NCBI RefSeq assembly: GCF_010365285.1
Contig: NZ_CP048286.1
Coordinates: 6,808,001 to 6,872,000 of the forward strand
Source: Paenibacillus rhizovicinus
GTDB lineage: Bacteria > Bacillota > Bacilli > Paenibacillales > Paenibacillaceae
Length of the DNA: 64,000 nucleotides
Reading direction: 5' to 3'
Shown: one piece after another, positions 16,824-24,481 of the stretch
Numbering within the stretch: position 1 is the stretch's first letter
How the letters are laid out: each line of letters opens with the position of its first letter
Notes under the pieces: generated by a model
What the model saw: only the letters and a program-made list of their open reading frames with translations
The model's database searches: none
Told to the model about the DNA's origin: nothing
Made by a program: the position numbers and the translations under genes

Positions 16824-17816
16824 ATGACAATGAGCGAAACAATGAAGGATTCATCACAACAATCGGGCAATGGACTTGAGCAAGCGACCTTCGCCGGCGG
16901 ATGCTTCTGGTGCATGGTAACGCCTTTCGAGGAGCAGCCTGGCATTCACAGCGTCGTATCGGGCTATATGGGCGGACATACGGAGAACCCTACTTATAAA
17001 GAGGTGTGTACCGATACTACGGGCCATGCCGAAGTCGTGCAAATCACGTTCGATCCCGCTATCTATCCGTACGAGAAGCTGCTGAGAACGTATTGGCAGC
17101 AAATCGATCCGACGGATGCGGGCGGGCAATTCCATGACCGCGGCCATTCGTACCGCAGCGCGATCTTCTATCACGGCGAGGAGCAGCGCGCGGCAGCCGA
17201 ACGATCCAGAGACGAGCTGCAGCGGAGCGGCCGGTTCAACAAGCCGATCGCGACGGAAATCGCACCGGCGACAGCCTTCTACCCGGCGGAGGATTATCAT
17301 CAGGATTACCATCACAAGAATCCGCTGCGTTACCGCATGTACCGCAAAGGATCGGGCCGCGACGCTTTCATCGAGACGCATTGGAATACGCAGCAGGACC
17401 GTGAAGCCCGCCGCGGCAAGCTGACTCCGGCGCAGTTCGAAGTGACGCAGAACAACGGTACGGAGCCGCCTTTCGCCAACGAATATTGGGACTTCAACGG
17501 GGAAGGAATCTACGTCGACATCGTATCGGGCGAACCGCTGTTCAGCTCCGCGGATAAATTCGATTCGAACTGCGGCTGGCCGAGCTTCACGAAGCCGATC
17601 GTCAATGCGAACGTGAAGGAGAAATCCGACCTTACCCACGGTATGGTCCGCACGGAAGTACGCAGCAAAGATGCCGATTCGCATCTCGGGCATGTGTTCA
17701 ACGACGGCCCTGGTCCGACGCGGCTGCGTTATTGCATCAACTCGGCCGCCCTGCGGTTCATTCCCAAAGCCGATATGGAGGCTGAAGGGTACGGTTATTT
17801 CCTGCCTTATCTGTAA
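16824..17816 (+). CDS. msrAB: Bifunctional peptide-methionine sulfoxide reductase MsrA/MsrB
   Basis: A 330-residue fusion repairing both epimers of oxidised methionine. The MsrA part (about 20-175) carries the catalytic Cys27 in GGCFWCM and the YHQDYH region near its end. The MsrB part (about 190-325) carries the resolving Cys in DSNCGWPSF, the HLGHVFNDGPGP loop and the catalytic Cys in RYCINSAAL. The CxxC zinc pairs of many MsrB proteins are absent. The start has AAGGAAGGAAGAG before it, with a second ATG two codons on. A TATGAT -10-like box lies about 40 bp upstream. It is probably monocistronic and followed by a terminator. Confidence 0.96.
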   Translation: MTMSETMKDSSQQSGNGLEQATFAGGCFWCMVTPFEEQPGIHSVVSGYMGGHTENPTYKEVCTDTTGHAEVVQITFDPAIYPYEKLLRTYWQQIDPTDAGGQFHDRGHSYRSAIFYHGEEQRAAAERSRDELQRSGRFNKPIATEIAPATAFYPAEDYHQDYHHKNPLRYRMYRKGSGRDAFIETHWNTQQDREARRGKLTPAQFEVTQNNGTEPPFANEYWDFNGEGIYVDIVSGEPLFSSADKFDSNCGWPSFTKPIVNANVKEKSDLTHGMVRTEVRSKDADSHLGHVFNDGPGPTRLRYCINSAALRFIPKADMEAEGYGYFLPYL

Positions 17817-17835
17817 TCCGGCGTTACGCCACATG

Positions 17836-17870
17836 CAGGCTTGACCCTAATGGGGTTGAGCCTGTTTTAT
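17836..17870 (+). terminator. Terminator of msrAB
   Basis: CAGGCT and AGCCTG frame an inner ACCC/GGGT stem (17836-17864), followed by TTTTATTTT. Confidence 0.7.
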
Positions 17871-17997
17871 TTTGATTGCATAGGTGAGCAAGCGGCGTTG
17901 TGCTAACGGCAGCGGGTAAAGGGATTATCGTCGAATGGTGGTTTGCCTTCCGGTTGAGTTGGGTTAAGATGGAGAAAAACGCGAGGAGCGCGATGAC

Positions 17998-19137
17998 ATG
18001 AAGGTAATAGCAGCGCCGGATTCATTCAAGGAAAGCATGACCGCATACCGGGTGGCGGCCGTCATGCGTGAGGCGATTACGGAAGTCGTGGAGCGCGGCG
18101 AGGCTGAAATCGTCGAGCTGCCGGTCGGCGATGGCGGCGAGGGAACGCTCGAAATCTTGATCGGCGCGTTGCGCGGCCAATTAATCGAAGCTCGAGTGAC
18201 GGGTCCGCTCGGCGAGACGGTAAGCGCGCATTACGGCTTGTCCGGCGATGGCAGAACGGCGGTCGTCGAGATGGCGCAGGCCAGCGGGCTTCAGCTGGTT
18301 CCACCCGAAGCTAGAAATCCGCTTCTGACGACTACCTACGGTACGGGCGAGCTGATTCGGCAGGCGTTGGATCATGAAACCGTGAAGCGCTTGATCATTA
18401 CGATCGGCGGCAGCGCGACGAACGATTGCGGTGCAGGCATGCTGCAGGCGCTTGGCGCCCGATTGCGAGATGCCGACGGCCGGGAAATTGGTCACGGCGG
18501 CGGCGAGCTAACGCGGGTCGAAACGCTTGATCTATCGGAATTGGATCAGCGATTGCAAGAGATTCGTATCTCCGTTGCTTGCGACGTCACGAATCCGCTG
18601 GTCGGTCCGCTCGGAGCATCGCATGTCTTCGGACCGCAGAAAGGCGCCACGCCTTCGATGACGGCTACGCTCGACGCGGCGCTGACCCATTTCGCGGACC
18701 GCATCGCAGAAGCGAGCGGACTTCGTCTGCATGACGTGCCCGGAGCCGGGGCGGCCGGCGGGATCGGCGCGGCGCTGATGCTATGCGGCGGCAAGCTGGA
18801 GCCCGGCATCGAGCTCGTGCTGGATGCGGTCGGTTTCGATGCGCATTTGGCTGGCGCGGATTATGTGCTGACGGGTGAAGGCCGAATTGACGGCCAGACG
18901 CCGAACGGGAAAGTCATTGCGGGCATCGTGAAGCGCGCGCAGGCCGCGGGCGTGCCGGTGCTTGCATTCGCGGGCAGCTTGCAGCAGGGCTATGAGTGTT
19001 TGTACGAGGCAGGGTTGCAGGCCGCTTTCAGCATTACTTCGCGGCCGATGCCGCTGGAGGAGGCGCTGAAGCAAGGGGAAGAGAATTTGCATCAGACCGT
19101 ATCGAATGTGATGCGGTTGATTGTGGGTAAGAAGTGA
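17998..19137 (+). CDS. glxK: Glycerate kinase (GlxK/GarK type)
   Basis: A 379-residue type I glycerate kinase phosphorylating D-glycerate with ATP. Recognised segments are the start KVIAAPDSFKESMTAYRVA, the PVGDGGEGTLEIL loop, TTYGTGELIRQA, the glycine-rich IIGGSATNDCGAGMLQALGA-like region near residues 135-155, FGPQKGA, GAAGGIGAAL and the C-terminal LTGEGRIDGQT. All are intact and the length is normal. The start ATG is preceded by GAGGAGCGCGATGAC. No glyoxylate or glucarate genes are adjacent, so the source of glycerate is not evident. Confidence 0.96.
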   Translation: MKVIAAPDSFKESMTAYRVAAVMREAITEVVERGEAEIVELPVGDGGEGTLEILIGALRGQLIEARVTGPLGETVSAHYGLSGDGRTAVVEMAQASGLQLVPPEARNPLLTTTYGTGELIRQALDHETVKRLIITIGGSATNDCGAGMLQALGARLRDADGREIGHGGGELTRVETLDLSELDQRLQEIRISVACDVTNPLVGPLGASHVFGPQKGATPSMTATLDAALTHFADRIAEASGLRLHDVPGAGAAGGIGAALMLCGGKLEPGIELVLDAVGFDAHLAGADYVLTGEGRIDGQTPNGKVIAGIVKRAQAAGVPVLAFAGSLQQGYECLYEAGLQAAFSITSRPMPLEEALKQGEENLHQTVSNVMRLIVGKK

Positions 19138-19234
19138 GTGAGAGGATGGGGAAGTGGCGGGGAGAGTAGAGCTGGGGGAAGCGGCGGGAAGCTGGGGATG
19201 GTTCGGCTTCATAAGGGGAGACATAAGTGAGGGG

Positions 19235-19308
19235 AAAGCTGTCGTGGCGACAGCTTTAACCGGTGCGGCAAGGCAAAATGGCACGGGAAGCTGTCATGGC
19301 GACAGCTT
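19235..19308. repeat. Two near-identical tandem hairpins
   Basis: The first hairpin is AAAGCTGTCG (19235-19244) / CGACAGCTTT (19248-19257), a perfect 10-bp stem with a 3-base loop. The second is AAGCTGTC (19288-19295) / GACAGCTT (19301-19308), about 50 bp further on. They lie between the convergent ends of glxK and the gene on the minus strand, so they may act as a doubled bidirectional terminator, although T runs are short. Confidence 0.65.
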
Positions 19309-19313
19309 TCGTC

Positions 19314-20393
19314 TCATCTGTCCGCATAAAGCTCCGCCAGTCTCCGAAACGAGGCCTTCGGTTCCCACGGCATGCCCGAATAAGCAATCGTTTTACTTGC
19401 GATGCTAGTCGCAACTACGCCATCGTCCAGGCTCTTGACGACGCTGTAGCTCGCCATGTCCAAGTCGAACTGCGGATTCTCGCTGCCGGGATAGAACGGC
19501 ATGACGAACGTGTACCAGAACGCACCTTCAACTTGCTCTTCCTTGAAAATCGTCAGCAGCTCTTCCATATAGCGCGTCTGCTCGTTCTCATCCCGCACAT
19601 ACTCTCCCTTCATCCGCGGAGGAGATTGATCGCGATCGACGATGGCCCAGCCGTAGCCGCCTTTCTCGCTTGCCCCGGCATACGTGCAGCAGCCGAACTC
19701 CAGCACGACGACGGGCTTGCCGTGTTTGAAATACGCGCGAAGCTTCTCGCGGTAGCTGCCCTGGTTCATTCGGTCCCGATAGCAATCGATGCCAACGAAG
19801 TCGAACGGCGCCCAGTTCACTTGCTCCCATACGCCGGAAGCGTATGTCAATTTACCATGGAAGCGAGAACGGACGACGGCAACGGCTTTGGTCAGAAACG
19901 CATTCAGCCGCTTGTGGAACGAGCCCTTGCGTAATGTGTTCTTGATGAGTTTCCATGGATTGATGAGCGTCTGCATCCGATCGAAGGCGGTTTCGCCGGT
20001 CACCAGACCTTTCATGAAGAACGTCAGCTCGCAGCCGACGATGAAGATTACGTTCGGCGACAACTTCCGGAGCTCCTCCGCCGCAGAAGCGCATGCTTCG
20101 AAGTAGGCCAAGGTTTCTGCCTCGTCGGCATTCACGTAGGAGGGAGAGAACCACACTTCGAGGCCTTGCTCGATCGCGAAACGTGCAGCTACGGTTAACC
20201 GTTCGATGTCTTGGCCGGATATACGAACCGCATTGCAATGCAAGTCGTGCCGGATAATTTCAAGCTCGCGTCTGACGATAGCCGGATCGAAATGCTCGCG
20301 GGAGGAATAGGCTTGGCTGCGGGTATGGGTGCCGACATCGTAGTTAATGCCTTTCCGGCTGAATGAATGGGTGCCTGTTGCGGCGACTGTCAT
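19314..20393 (-). CDS. TIM-barrel glycoside-hydrolase-like protein
   Basis: A 359-residue cytoplasmic protein without signal peptide. The start (KGINYDVGTHT) and the alternating strand/helix pattern suggest a (beta/alpha)8 barrel. Candidate catalytic glutamates follow strands in FIVGCELTFF (mid protein) and VVVLEFGCCTYAG (later strand), spaced as in clan GH-A enzymes. The aromatic segment QVEGAFWYTFVMPFYPG resembles the strand-8 region. Proteins of this kind are sometimes labelled abortive infection protein in databases, a label the sequence does not support. Substrate unknown. The start follows AGGAGCTGGTCATGCG. It is divergent from a MarR gene, a possible regulator. Confidence 0.7.
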   Translation of the reverse strand: MTVAATGTHSFSRKGINYDVGTHTRSQAYSSREHFDPAIVRRELEIIRHDLHCNAVRISGQDIERLTVAARFAIEQGLEVWFSPSYVNADEAETLAYFEACASAAEELRKLSPNVIFIVGCELTFFMKGLVTGETAFDRMQTLINPWKLIKNTLRKGSFHKRLNAFLTKAVAVVRSRFHGKLTYASGVWEQVNWAPFDFVGIDCYRDRMNQGSYREKLRAYFKHGKPVVVLEFGCCTYAGASEKGGYGWAIVDRDQSPPRMKGEYVRDENEQTRYMEELLTIFKEEQVEGAFWYTFVMPFYPGSENPQFDLDMASYSVVKSLDDGVVATSIASKTIAYSGMPWEPKASFRRLAELYADR

Positions 20394-20468
20394 CGCATGA
20401 CCAGCTCCTGTCTTGTTTCATGCCATTAAACATGATATGGTAAACAAATAATTACTATTAAATCGGTT

Positions 20469-20480
20469 ATACATTTGTAT
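20469..20480. promoter_or_regulatory. Palindrome in the divergent promoter region, possible MarR operator
   Basis: ATACA-TT-TGTAT is a perfect short dyad in the AT-rich 147-bp gap between the barrel protein and the MarR gene, where both promoters must lie. Confidence 0.4.
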
Positions 20481-20540
20481 TATGCCTATAAGATAAATAA
20501 TTATGAACGAGTTGTCAAATGACAGAAGGACGGGAACCGG

Positions 20541-20999
20541 ATGGAACGAGAGATCGGCCAAATCGCCGCAAGCTACATGCAGCTCATTCCGCTGCTCTAT
20601 CGGGCGATGGATAATCCGACTGCAGACAGCAACGAATGGAAAGCGCCGGCGGAAATCACGCATCTGCAATTGCACATTCTTGAAGAGCTCATGCAGCATC
20701 CGGGCGGCATTGCGATGACCCCGCTGTCGCGCGTCATTCGGGTATCCAAGCAGCAGCTGACGCCGCTTATCGCCAAGCTCGAAGAGAAGGATTACGTCAG
20801 CAAACACGCGGAAGAAACCGACAAGCGGCTTGTCCGGCTGCAGTTGACGGAGAAAGGGAAGTCGCTCGTCAATGAGCGCTGGGGCAGCTTTCATCAAGGG
20901 CTTCGGGGAAGGTTAGAACAGTTGGAGGCGGAAGATCGCGGAGATCTGGCGTATGCCGTCGACAAGTTGACGCGCATCCTGCGGCGTTTGCCGACATGA
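20541..20999 (+). CDS. MarR-family transcriptional regulator
   Basis: A 152-residue winged-helix regulator. The core includes LQLHILEELMQHPGGIAMTP, the recognition-helix region LSRVIRVSKQQLTPLIAKLE, and the wing YVSKHAEETDKRLVRLQLT, flanked by dimerisation helices. MarR proteins usually repress themselves and a divergent neighbour and are released by small phenolic or oxidising ligands. The divergent TIM-barrel gene is the obvious candidate partner. AAGGACGGGAACCGG precedes the ATG. No conserved redox cysteine is visible. Confidence 0.92.
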   Translation: MEREIGQIAASYMQLIPLLYRAMDNPTADSNEWKAPAEITHLQLHILEELMQHPGGIAMTPLSRVIRVSKQQLTPLIAKLEEKDYVSKHAEETDKRLVRLQLTEKGKSLVNERWGSFHQGLRGRLEQLEAEDRGDLAYAVDKLTRILRRLPT

Positions 21000-21033
21000 C
21001 GAAGAGCCGCGACGAGCGCGGCTTAAGCACGGA

Positions 21034-21672
21034 CTATGCAAGCTGGATTACATGGTCGAACGACGAAGGCGGGCGAAGTCGAGAGAAGTAATAATCTTCG
21101 GCCGGATCCCAGCGCCGATGCCATTCGATATCCTCGCTGTTCTCGCGTTCATTGTGACGCCTGCGTCTGATCTCGGGCGGGACTTGAATGAGGATCGAGA
21201 GGTCGATCACATTCATCAGTTCCGGTAAGGTGCCGTATATACCATCGAGCAGAATCGCGGCCGCGGGCTGAACGGTCACGGCATCGTGAGCCAGATGATC
21301 TTGCGTATCGAATGAAAAGGGACGATAGCTGGCGGCTCTTCCATCAAGCAGCGGCAAAAGCGCTTCGCGTTTCAAGCGCTGCCAGTCCATGCACCGCAGG
21401 CATTTCTGCTCATCCGTGCAGCGGTCCCATTGTTCGTCCGATACGGCAGCATCGAAAAAATCGTCGATATGAACGATTGCCGTTGCGAGATGCAAATCGG
21501 CCAGCCGTTCAGCGGCCAAGAGGGCCAGCGTCGTTTTCCCGGCGCCGCTTCCTCCGTCGAGCGCCGTTATGAACGGCCGGGCATAGCGGGATGCCGCCGA
21601 TTGAATCAAGGATGCGATGGTGGTTGCGGCAGCATGTAGGGATCGCGCGCCATTGTGCGGGTCAAGCTCCAA
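21034..21672 (-). CDS. P-loop nucleoside/uridine kinase-like protein
   Basis: A kinase-fold protein of about 212 residues. Walker A is ALDGGSGAGKTTLALL, followed by the acidic strand IVHIDDFFDAA typical of uridine kinase-like enzymes and ILLDGIYGTLPEL. An arginine-rich lid (EIRRRRHNERE) precedes the C-terminal WHRRWDPAEDYYF. It probably phosphorylates a small hydroxyl compound; the substrate is not identifiable. I chose a TTG start at 21672 because AGAGGAAG stands 7 nt upstream; the frame is open further up to a GTG at 21714, which has no usable ribosome binding site. It is convergent with the MarR gene and divergent from the small membrane protein gene. Confidence 0.8.
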   Translation of the reverse strand: MELDPHNGARSLHAAATTIASLIQSAASRYARPFITALDGGSGAGKTTLALLAAERLADLHLATAIVHIDDFFDAAVSDEQWDRCTDEQKCLRCMDWQRLKREALLPLLDGRAASYRPFSFDTQDHLAHDAVTVQPAAAILLDGIYGTLPELMNVIDLSILIQVPPEIRRRRHNERENSEDIEWHRRWDPAEDYYFSRLRPPSSFDHVIQLA

Positions 21673-21800
21673 TTCAACACTTCCTCTCGGGCAGAAATAG
21701 AAGGATTGCACCACCTATTCGCGATTGATCGCGCATATACCTTCTAACAGACGCATGCTGTGGTAAGCTGGATACAAGTCGAACGAGGAGGACGATGACG

Positions 21801-22070
21801 ATGCAAAGCAGTCCGGGTTTCATCATCCTTTGGGTTATTCTTCTCTTGCTGCTGCTCGCTTCCGGATGGCGAAGAAGATGGTGGCCGTTCGCTATTTACT
21901 TGCTTGGCTGCATCATTTTCATCGTGGAATTGAACCATGGCAATGGCGGCTGGGAGGATTTGGCCGATTTTGCAACCATGATCGTCATCGTGCTGCCGCT
22001 TTACGCCATAGGTTCCATTGTTTGGCTGGTTCTCCATTTCGTCGAGATCAACCGCAGGAAGCGCAAGTAA
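21801..22070 (+). CDS. Small two- or three-span membrane protein
   Basis: About 89 residues with a first hydrophobic segment (PGFIILWVILLLLLLASGW), an arginine/tryptophan patch (RRRWW), a second segment and a third near the end (MIVIVLPLYAIGSIVWLVL) before the basic tail EINRRKRK. The family is not recognised. AGGAGG lies 9 nt before the ATG at 21801 and only 3 nt before the ATG at 21795, so the later start is preferred. It is the first of three small genes in one direction with short gaps. Confidence 0.72.
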   Translation: MQSSPGFIILWVILLLLLLASGWRRRWWPFAIYLLGCIIFIVELNHGNGGWEDLADFATMIVIVLPLYAIGSIVWLVLHFVEINRRKRK

Positions 22071-22099
22071 CTGAATCCATCATAATCGGAGGGACAAGC

Positions 22100-22405
22100 A
22101 TGGCAATCGTTCAAGTCACGATCGTTCCGCTCGGAACGGAATCCACAAGCGTTGGCGCCTATGTCGCGTCGGTCGTTAACGTGCTGCAGGACGCGCAGGA
22201 AGACATTCGATATGAGCTGACGCCGATGAGCACGATCATTGAAGGCGAGCTGGACGACTTGCTGGCCGTCATCCGGCGCATGCACGAAGTACCGTTCGAG
22301 AACGGCGCGATGCGGGTATCGACCTCGATCACCATCGACGACCGCAGAGATAAGAAGGGGACCATGGAGCAGAAAATGCGTTCAGTAACGGATAAGCTGA
22401 AATAG
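22100..22405 (+). CDS. MTH1187/YkoF-type thiamine-binding-like protein
   Basis: A 101-residue ferredoxin-like-fold protein. It opens with AIVQVTIVPLGTESTSVGAY and has the strand-turn pattern RYELTPMSTIIEGELDDLLA and the MHEVPFENGAMRVSTSITID segment, matching the MTH1187 family of small tetrameric proteins that bind thiamine-like ligands. It starts after GGAGGGACAAGC. The gap to the small membrane protein is 29 bp and the next gene follows after 29 bp, suggesting an operon. No thiamine gene or TPP riboswitch is nearby, so the physiological ligand is open. Confidence 0.87.
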   Translation: MAIVQVTIVPLGTESTSVGAYVASVVNVLQDAQEDIRYELTPMSTIIEGELDDLLAVIRRMHEVPFENGAMRVSTSITIDDRRDKKGTMEQKMRSVTDKLK

Positions 22406-22434
22406 GCGCACGGAGCGGAATAGGAGGCCGAAGG

Positions 22435-22755
22435 ATGACATTGTCCATTAAACAGGCAATTGAAACAGAAGTGCTTTCATGGCCGGAAGTGAGTCAGCAG
22501 CCGCATCGTTTCGGCGGAACCGAATATCTATACCGGGAGCAGGAAATCGGACATTTGCACGGCGAGCAATTGCTTGACGTCCTGTTTCCGAAAACGCTGC
22601 GCGACGATCTTGTCAACATGGGGAATGCGCGGCCGCATCATATCTATCCGGATTCCGGATGGGTATCCTATTACTTGCGAACCTGCGAAGATGCGGCAGG
22701 CGCGATCGCCCTGCTTCGTCTAAAGTATGACCGTATGACCGCTAAACCCGACTGA
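22435..22755 (+). CDS. DUF5519 (luciferase-fold) family protein
   Basis: A 106-residue protein containing WPEVSQQPHRFGGTEYLYRE, EIGHLHGEQLLDVLFPK, RPHHIYPDSGWVSYYLR and a C-terminal helix with IALLRLKYDRM. These blocks are those of the DUF5519 family of small basic-pocket proteins sometimes called luciferase-domain proteins; no enzyme activity is established. AGGAGGCCGAAGG precedes the start. It is the last gene of a three-gene unit closed by a T-rich terminator. Confidence 0.83.
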   Translation: MTLSIKQAIETEVLSWPEVSQQPHRFGGTEYLYREQEIGHLHGEQLLDVLFPKTLRDDLVNMGNARPHHIYPDSGWVSYYLRTCEDAAGAIALLRLKYDRMTAKPD

Positions 22756-22783
22756 GAGGAGGCCTGTGCCTTCTCTTTTTTTT
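22755..22783 (+). terminator. Intrinsic terminator after the DUF5519 gene
   Basis: AGAGGAGGC (22755-22763) pairs with GCCTTCTCT (22768-22776) with one G-T pair and is followed by a run of Ts. Confidence 0.85.
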
Positions 22784-22824
22784 CGTTACGAGCGGGAACT
22801 AGCGCGGATCTCTTCGGTGCTCGT

Positions 22825-22908
22825 TCAACCGCAACGACAAAAAAAACCTCGAGCCTGCGGCCCGAGGAGGTGACTTCCTGATTTTGCAAAGAACTTATTC
22901 AACATCAT
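22825..22908 (-). CDS. Possible 27-residue small ORF
   Basis: An ATG at 22908 with GGGAGG about 8 nt upstream opens MMLNKFFAKSGSHLLGPQAR and runs to a TGA at 22825. An intrinsic terminator on the same strand (22839-22867) lies inside its second half. Further upstream on the minus strand, TATAGACT could be a -10 box. No gene follows on this strand, so it may be a small protein gene, a leader peptide remnant or an accidental frame. Confidence 0.35.
   Translation of the reverse strand: MMLNKFFAKSGSHLLGPQARGFFCRCG
22839..22867 (-). terminator. Intrinsic terminator, minus strand
   Basis: CCTCGAGCC (22847-22855) pairs with GGCCCGAGG (22859-22867) with one mismatch. On the minus strand the stem is followed by eight Ts, so a short transcript from about 22930 likely ends here. 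Confidence 0.75.
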
Positions 22909-23005
22909 AACAGAGCCTCCCGAAACAGTCTATATTTATTTTCGGAATTTCGCTATGCTTGGAGGTGCCGGCCGGCAAAACGATCGATGGGGAGGATGCT
23001 TCACT

Positions 23006-24025
23006 ATGGACGATCAGGTTCACGTTCATCTACATCCGGAGGACTTGGCAAGTTTTGCGATGGAGACATTCGGAAGCGGCTATCGGCCGGCAGGGATCTC
23101 GCGGGTGTTCGGAGGTGCGCAGAAAGTCATCTACGACGTGGCATTCGCCAACGGTTTTCATTGTTTGCTCTACGTGTGGGATTTGAATATGAATTTCTTC
23201 AAAGAAGACATTTTGGATACGGAAGGCCCGGCGTGGAATTCGTACGGCGCGGACTTGTTCGCCATGAATCATGCGTTCTTGACGGGCAATGGAATACCGA
23301 CGCCCGCGCTGCATGCGCTGAACCGGGATCAGGAGCGTTATCCGTTCGATTATGCATTCGTGGAATATATGAAAGGCCCTAAGCTGGAAGCGTATTTGTT
23401 CGGCTCGGGGACGGAATTGGCAACTAACGCGGGAGCCGGCTCGTCAGTCCGGACGGAAGGGCTGATGGAGCAATTTGCCGATGTCTTGAAACGGATGCAT
23501 GGCATTCGGAGCCGGTCGTACGGCAAAGCCGATCATCGCGACGACCAGCTTGTGCCGTGTCATCGCCAGCAGCTTGCGAATGCGGAGAAGCAATTGCGTT
23601 TCGCGGCGCAGCACATACATGCCGTGGCGGAGCATGAAGAACGCCTGCTGAGGAAGCTGCACGAGCTGGAGCATCGAATCATGCCCCGGCAGGACTACGG
23701 TTTCATTCACGGCGAGCTTGGTCCGGACCATGTGCTGGTGAAGGGGGATGCCGATCTCTATCTGATCGACATCGAAGGGGCGAGCTTCTACGATGTCGAG
23801 CACGAGCACAGCTTTCTTCACCTTCGGTTCGGCGAGCATTACGAGCGGCTTAGGGACGACTCGCTCGATCCGGCGCGGCTGGCGTTCTATCAGCTTCATC
23901 AATATCTCTCGCTCACGGCCGGCGGTTTGAAGCTGCTGCAGCGGGGGTTCCATGACAGGGCTCTTGCGCAAGGGATTTTGGACTCTAATCTTCGCCGGGC
24001 CTTGCAGTTTAAGGGTTCAAGTTAG
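23006..24025 (+). CDS. Aminoglycoside phosphotransferase/choline-kinase-fold protein
   Basis: A 339-residue kinase-fold protein. The catalytic loop appears as YGFIHGELGPDHVLV, where HGE replaces the usual HGD and His replaces the usual Asn, and the metal site is LIDIEGASFYDVEHE. The N-lobe has FGGAQKVIYDVAF in place of a glycine loop. These substitutions make antibiotic phosphorylation uncertain; many such paralogues act on small metabolites. The ATG at 23006 follows GGGGAGGATGC. It is alone between two terminators. Confidence 0.82.
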   Translation: MDDQVHVHLHPEDLASFAMETFGSGYRPAGISRVFGGAQKVIYDVAFANGFHCLLYVWDLNMNFFKEDILDTEGPAWNSYGADLFAMNHAFLTGNGIPTPALHALNRDQERYPFDYAFVEYMKGPKLEAYLFGSGTELATNAGAGSSVRTEGLMEQFADVLKRMHGIRSRSYGKADHRDDQLVPCHRQQLANAEKQLRFAAQHIHAVAEHEERLLRKLHELEHRIMPRQDYGFIHGELGPDHVLVKGDADLYLIDIEGASFYDVEHEHSFLHLRFGEHYERLRDDSLDPARLAFYQLHQYLSLTAGGLKLLQRGFHDRALAQGILDSNLRRALQFKGSS

Positions 24026-24049
24026 AAATTCCGATAAGGCTCTGGAAAG

Positions 24050-24082
24050 AAGGCCGCCGATATGAATCGGAGGCCTTTTTCC
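24050..24082 (+). terminator. Intrinsic terminator after the APH-like gene
   Basis: AAGGCCGCCGAT (24050-24061) pairs with ATCGGAGGCCTT (24066-24077) with one mismatch; a T run follows. Confidence 0.88.
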
Positions 24083-24481
24083 AATTCTCTCGGCGCCATG
24101 CCGGTTAATCAGAATATTCGCTTATGGAAGGAGGATAACGCATGCTGCATATGGAATATTTTTGAAAAAAGAGTTATGAAATGAAGTGAAAATCCCGAAG
24201 AGGGCATCAGGGTAATGGCGGACTGGACGACCGGGGCAAGAATTCTTTTGTGCTTGGATACGTTCTTGTAAGCTTTGGACACTTTGATTTCATGACGAAA
24301 AGTGAGATTATCCAGCCTGTTGATTTTATTCGTTTTCCACATTTCAATCCCGCCTTCGGATGATCTGCAACTAGTTTACATGGCCAATTCAAAAAAAGCG
24401 AGCTCGCCTCGACGCGGCGTTGTGCATAATTTTCCAGTCCGAGGGGAAACCAACAAGACGACTGGAAAGGAGGCGCAGCCC
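24083..24481. other. Non-coding gap before the YhgE-like gene
   Basis: This stretch is more AT-rich than its flanks. It holds a seven-codon ORF with a perfect AAGGAGG site (start near 24142) and two overlapping minus-strand frames (24109-24392) in which basic sequence such as CGKRIKSTGW appears. I cannot match these to a family; a decayed gene is possible. The promoter of the downstream gene must lie in its right half. Confidence 0.4.

Noticed and set aside
23006..24025. Considered as an aminoglycoside resistance gene
   Set aside because: The catalytic loop deviates from resistance enzymes and the gene has host-like composition with no mobile context.
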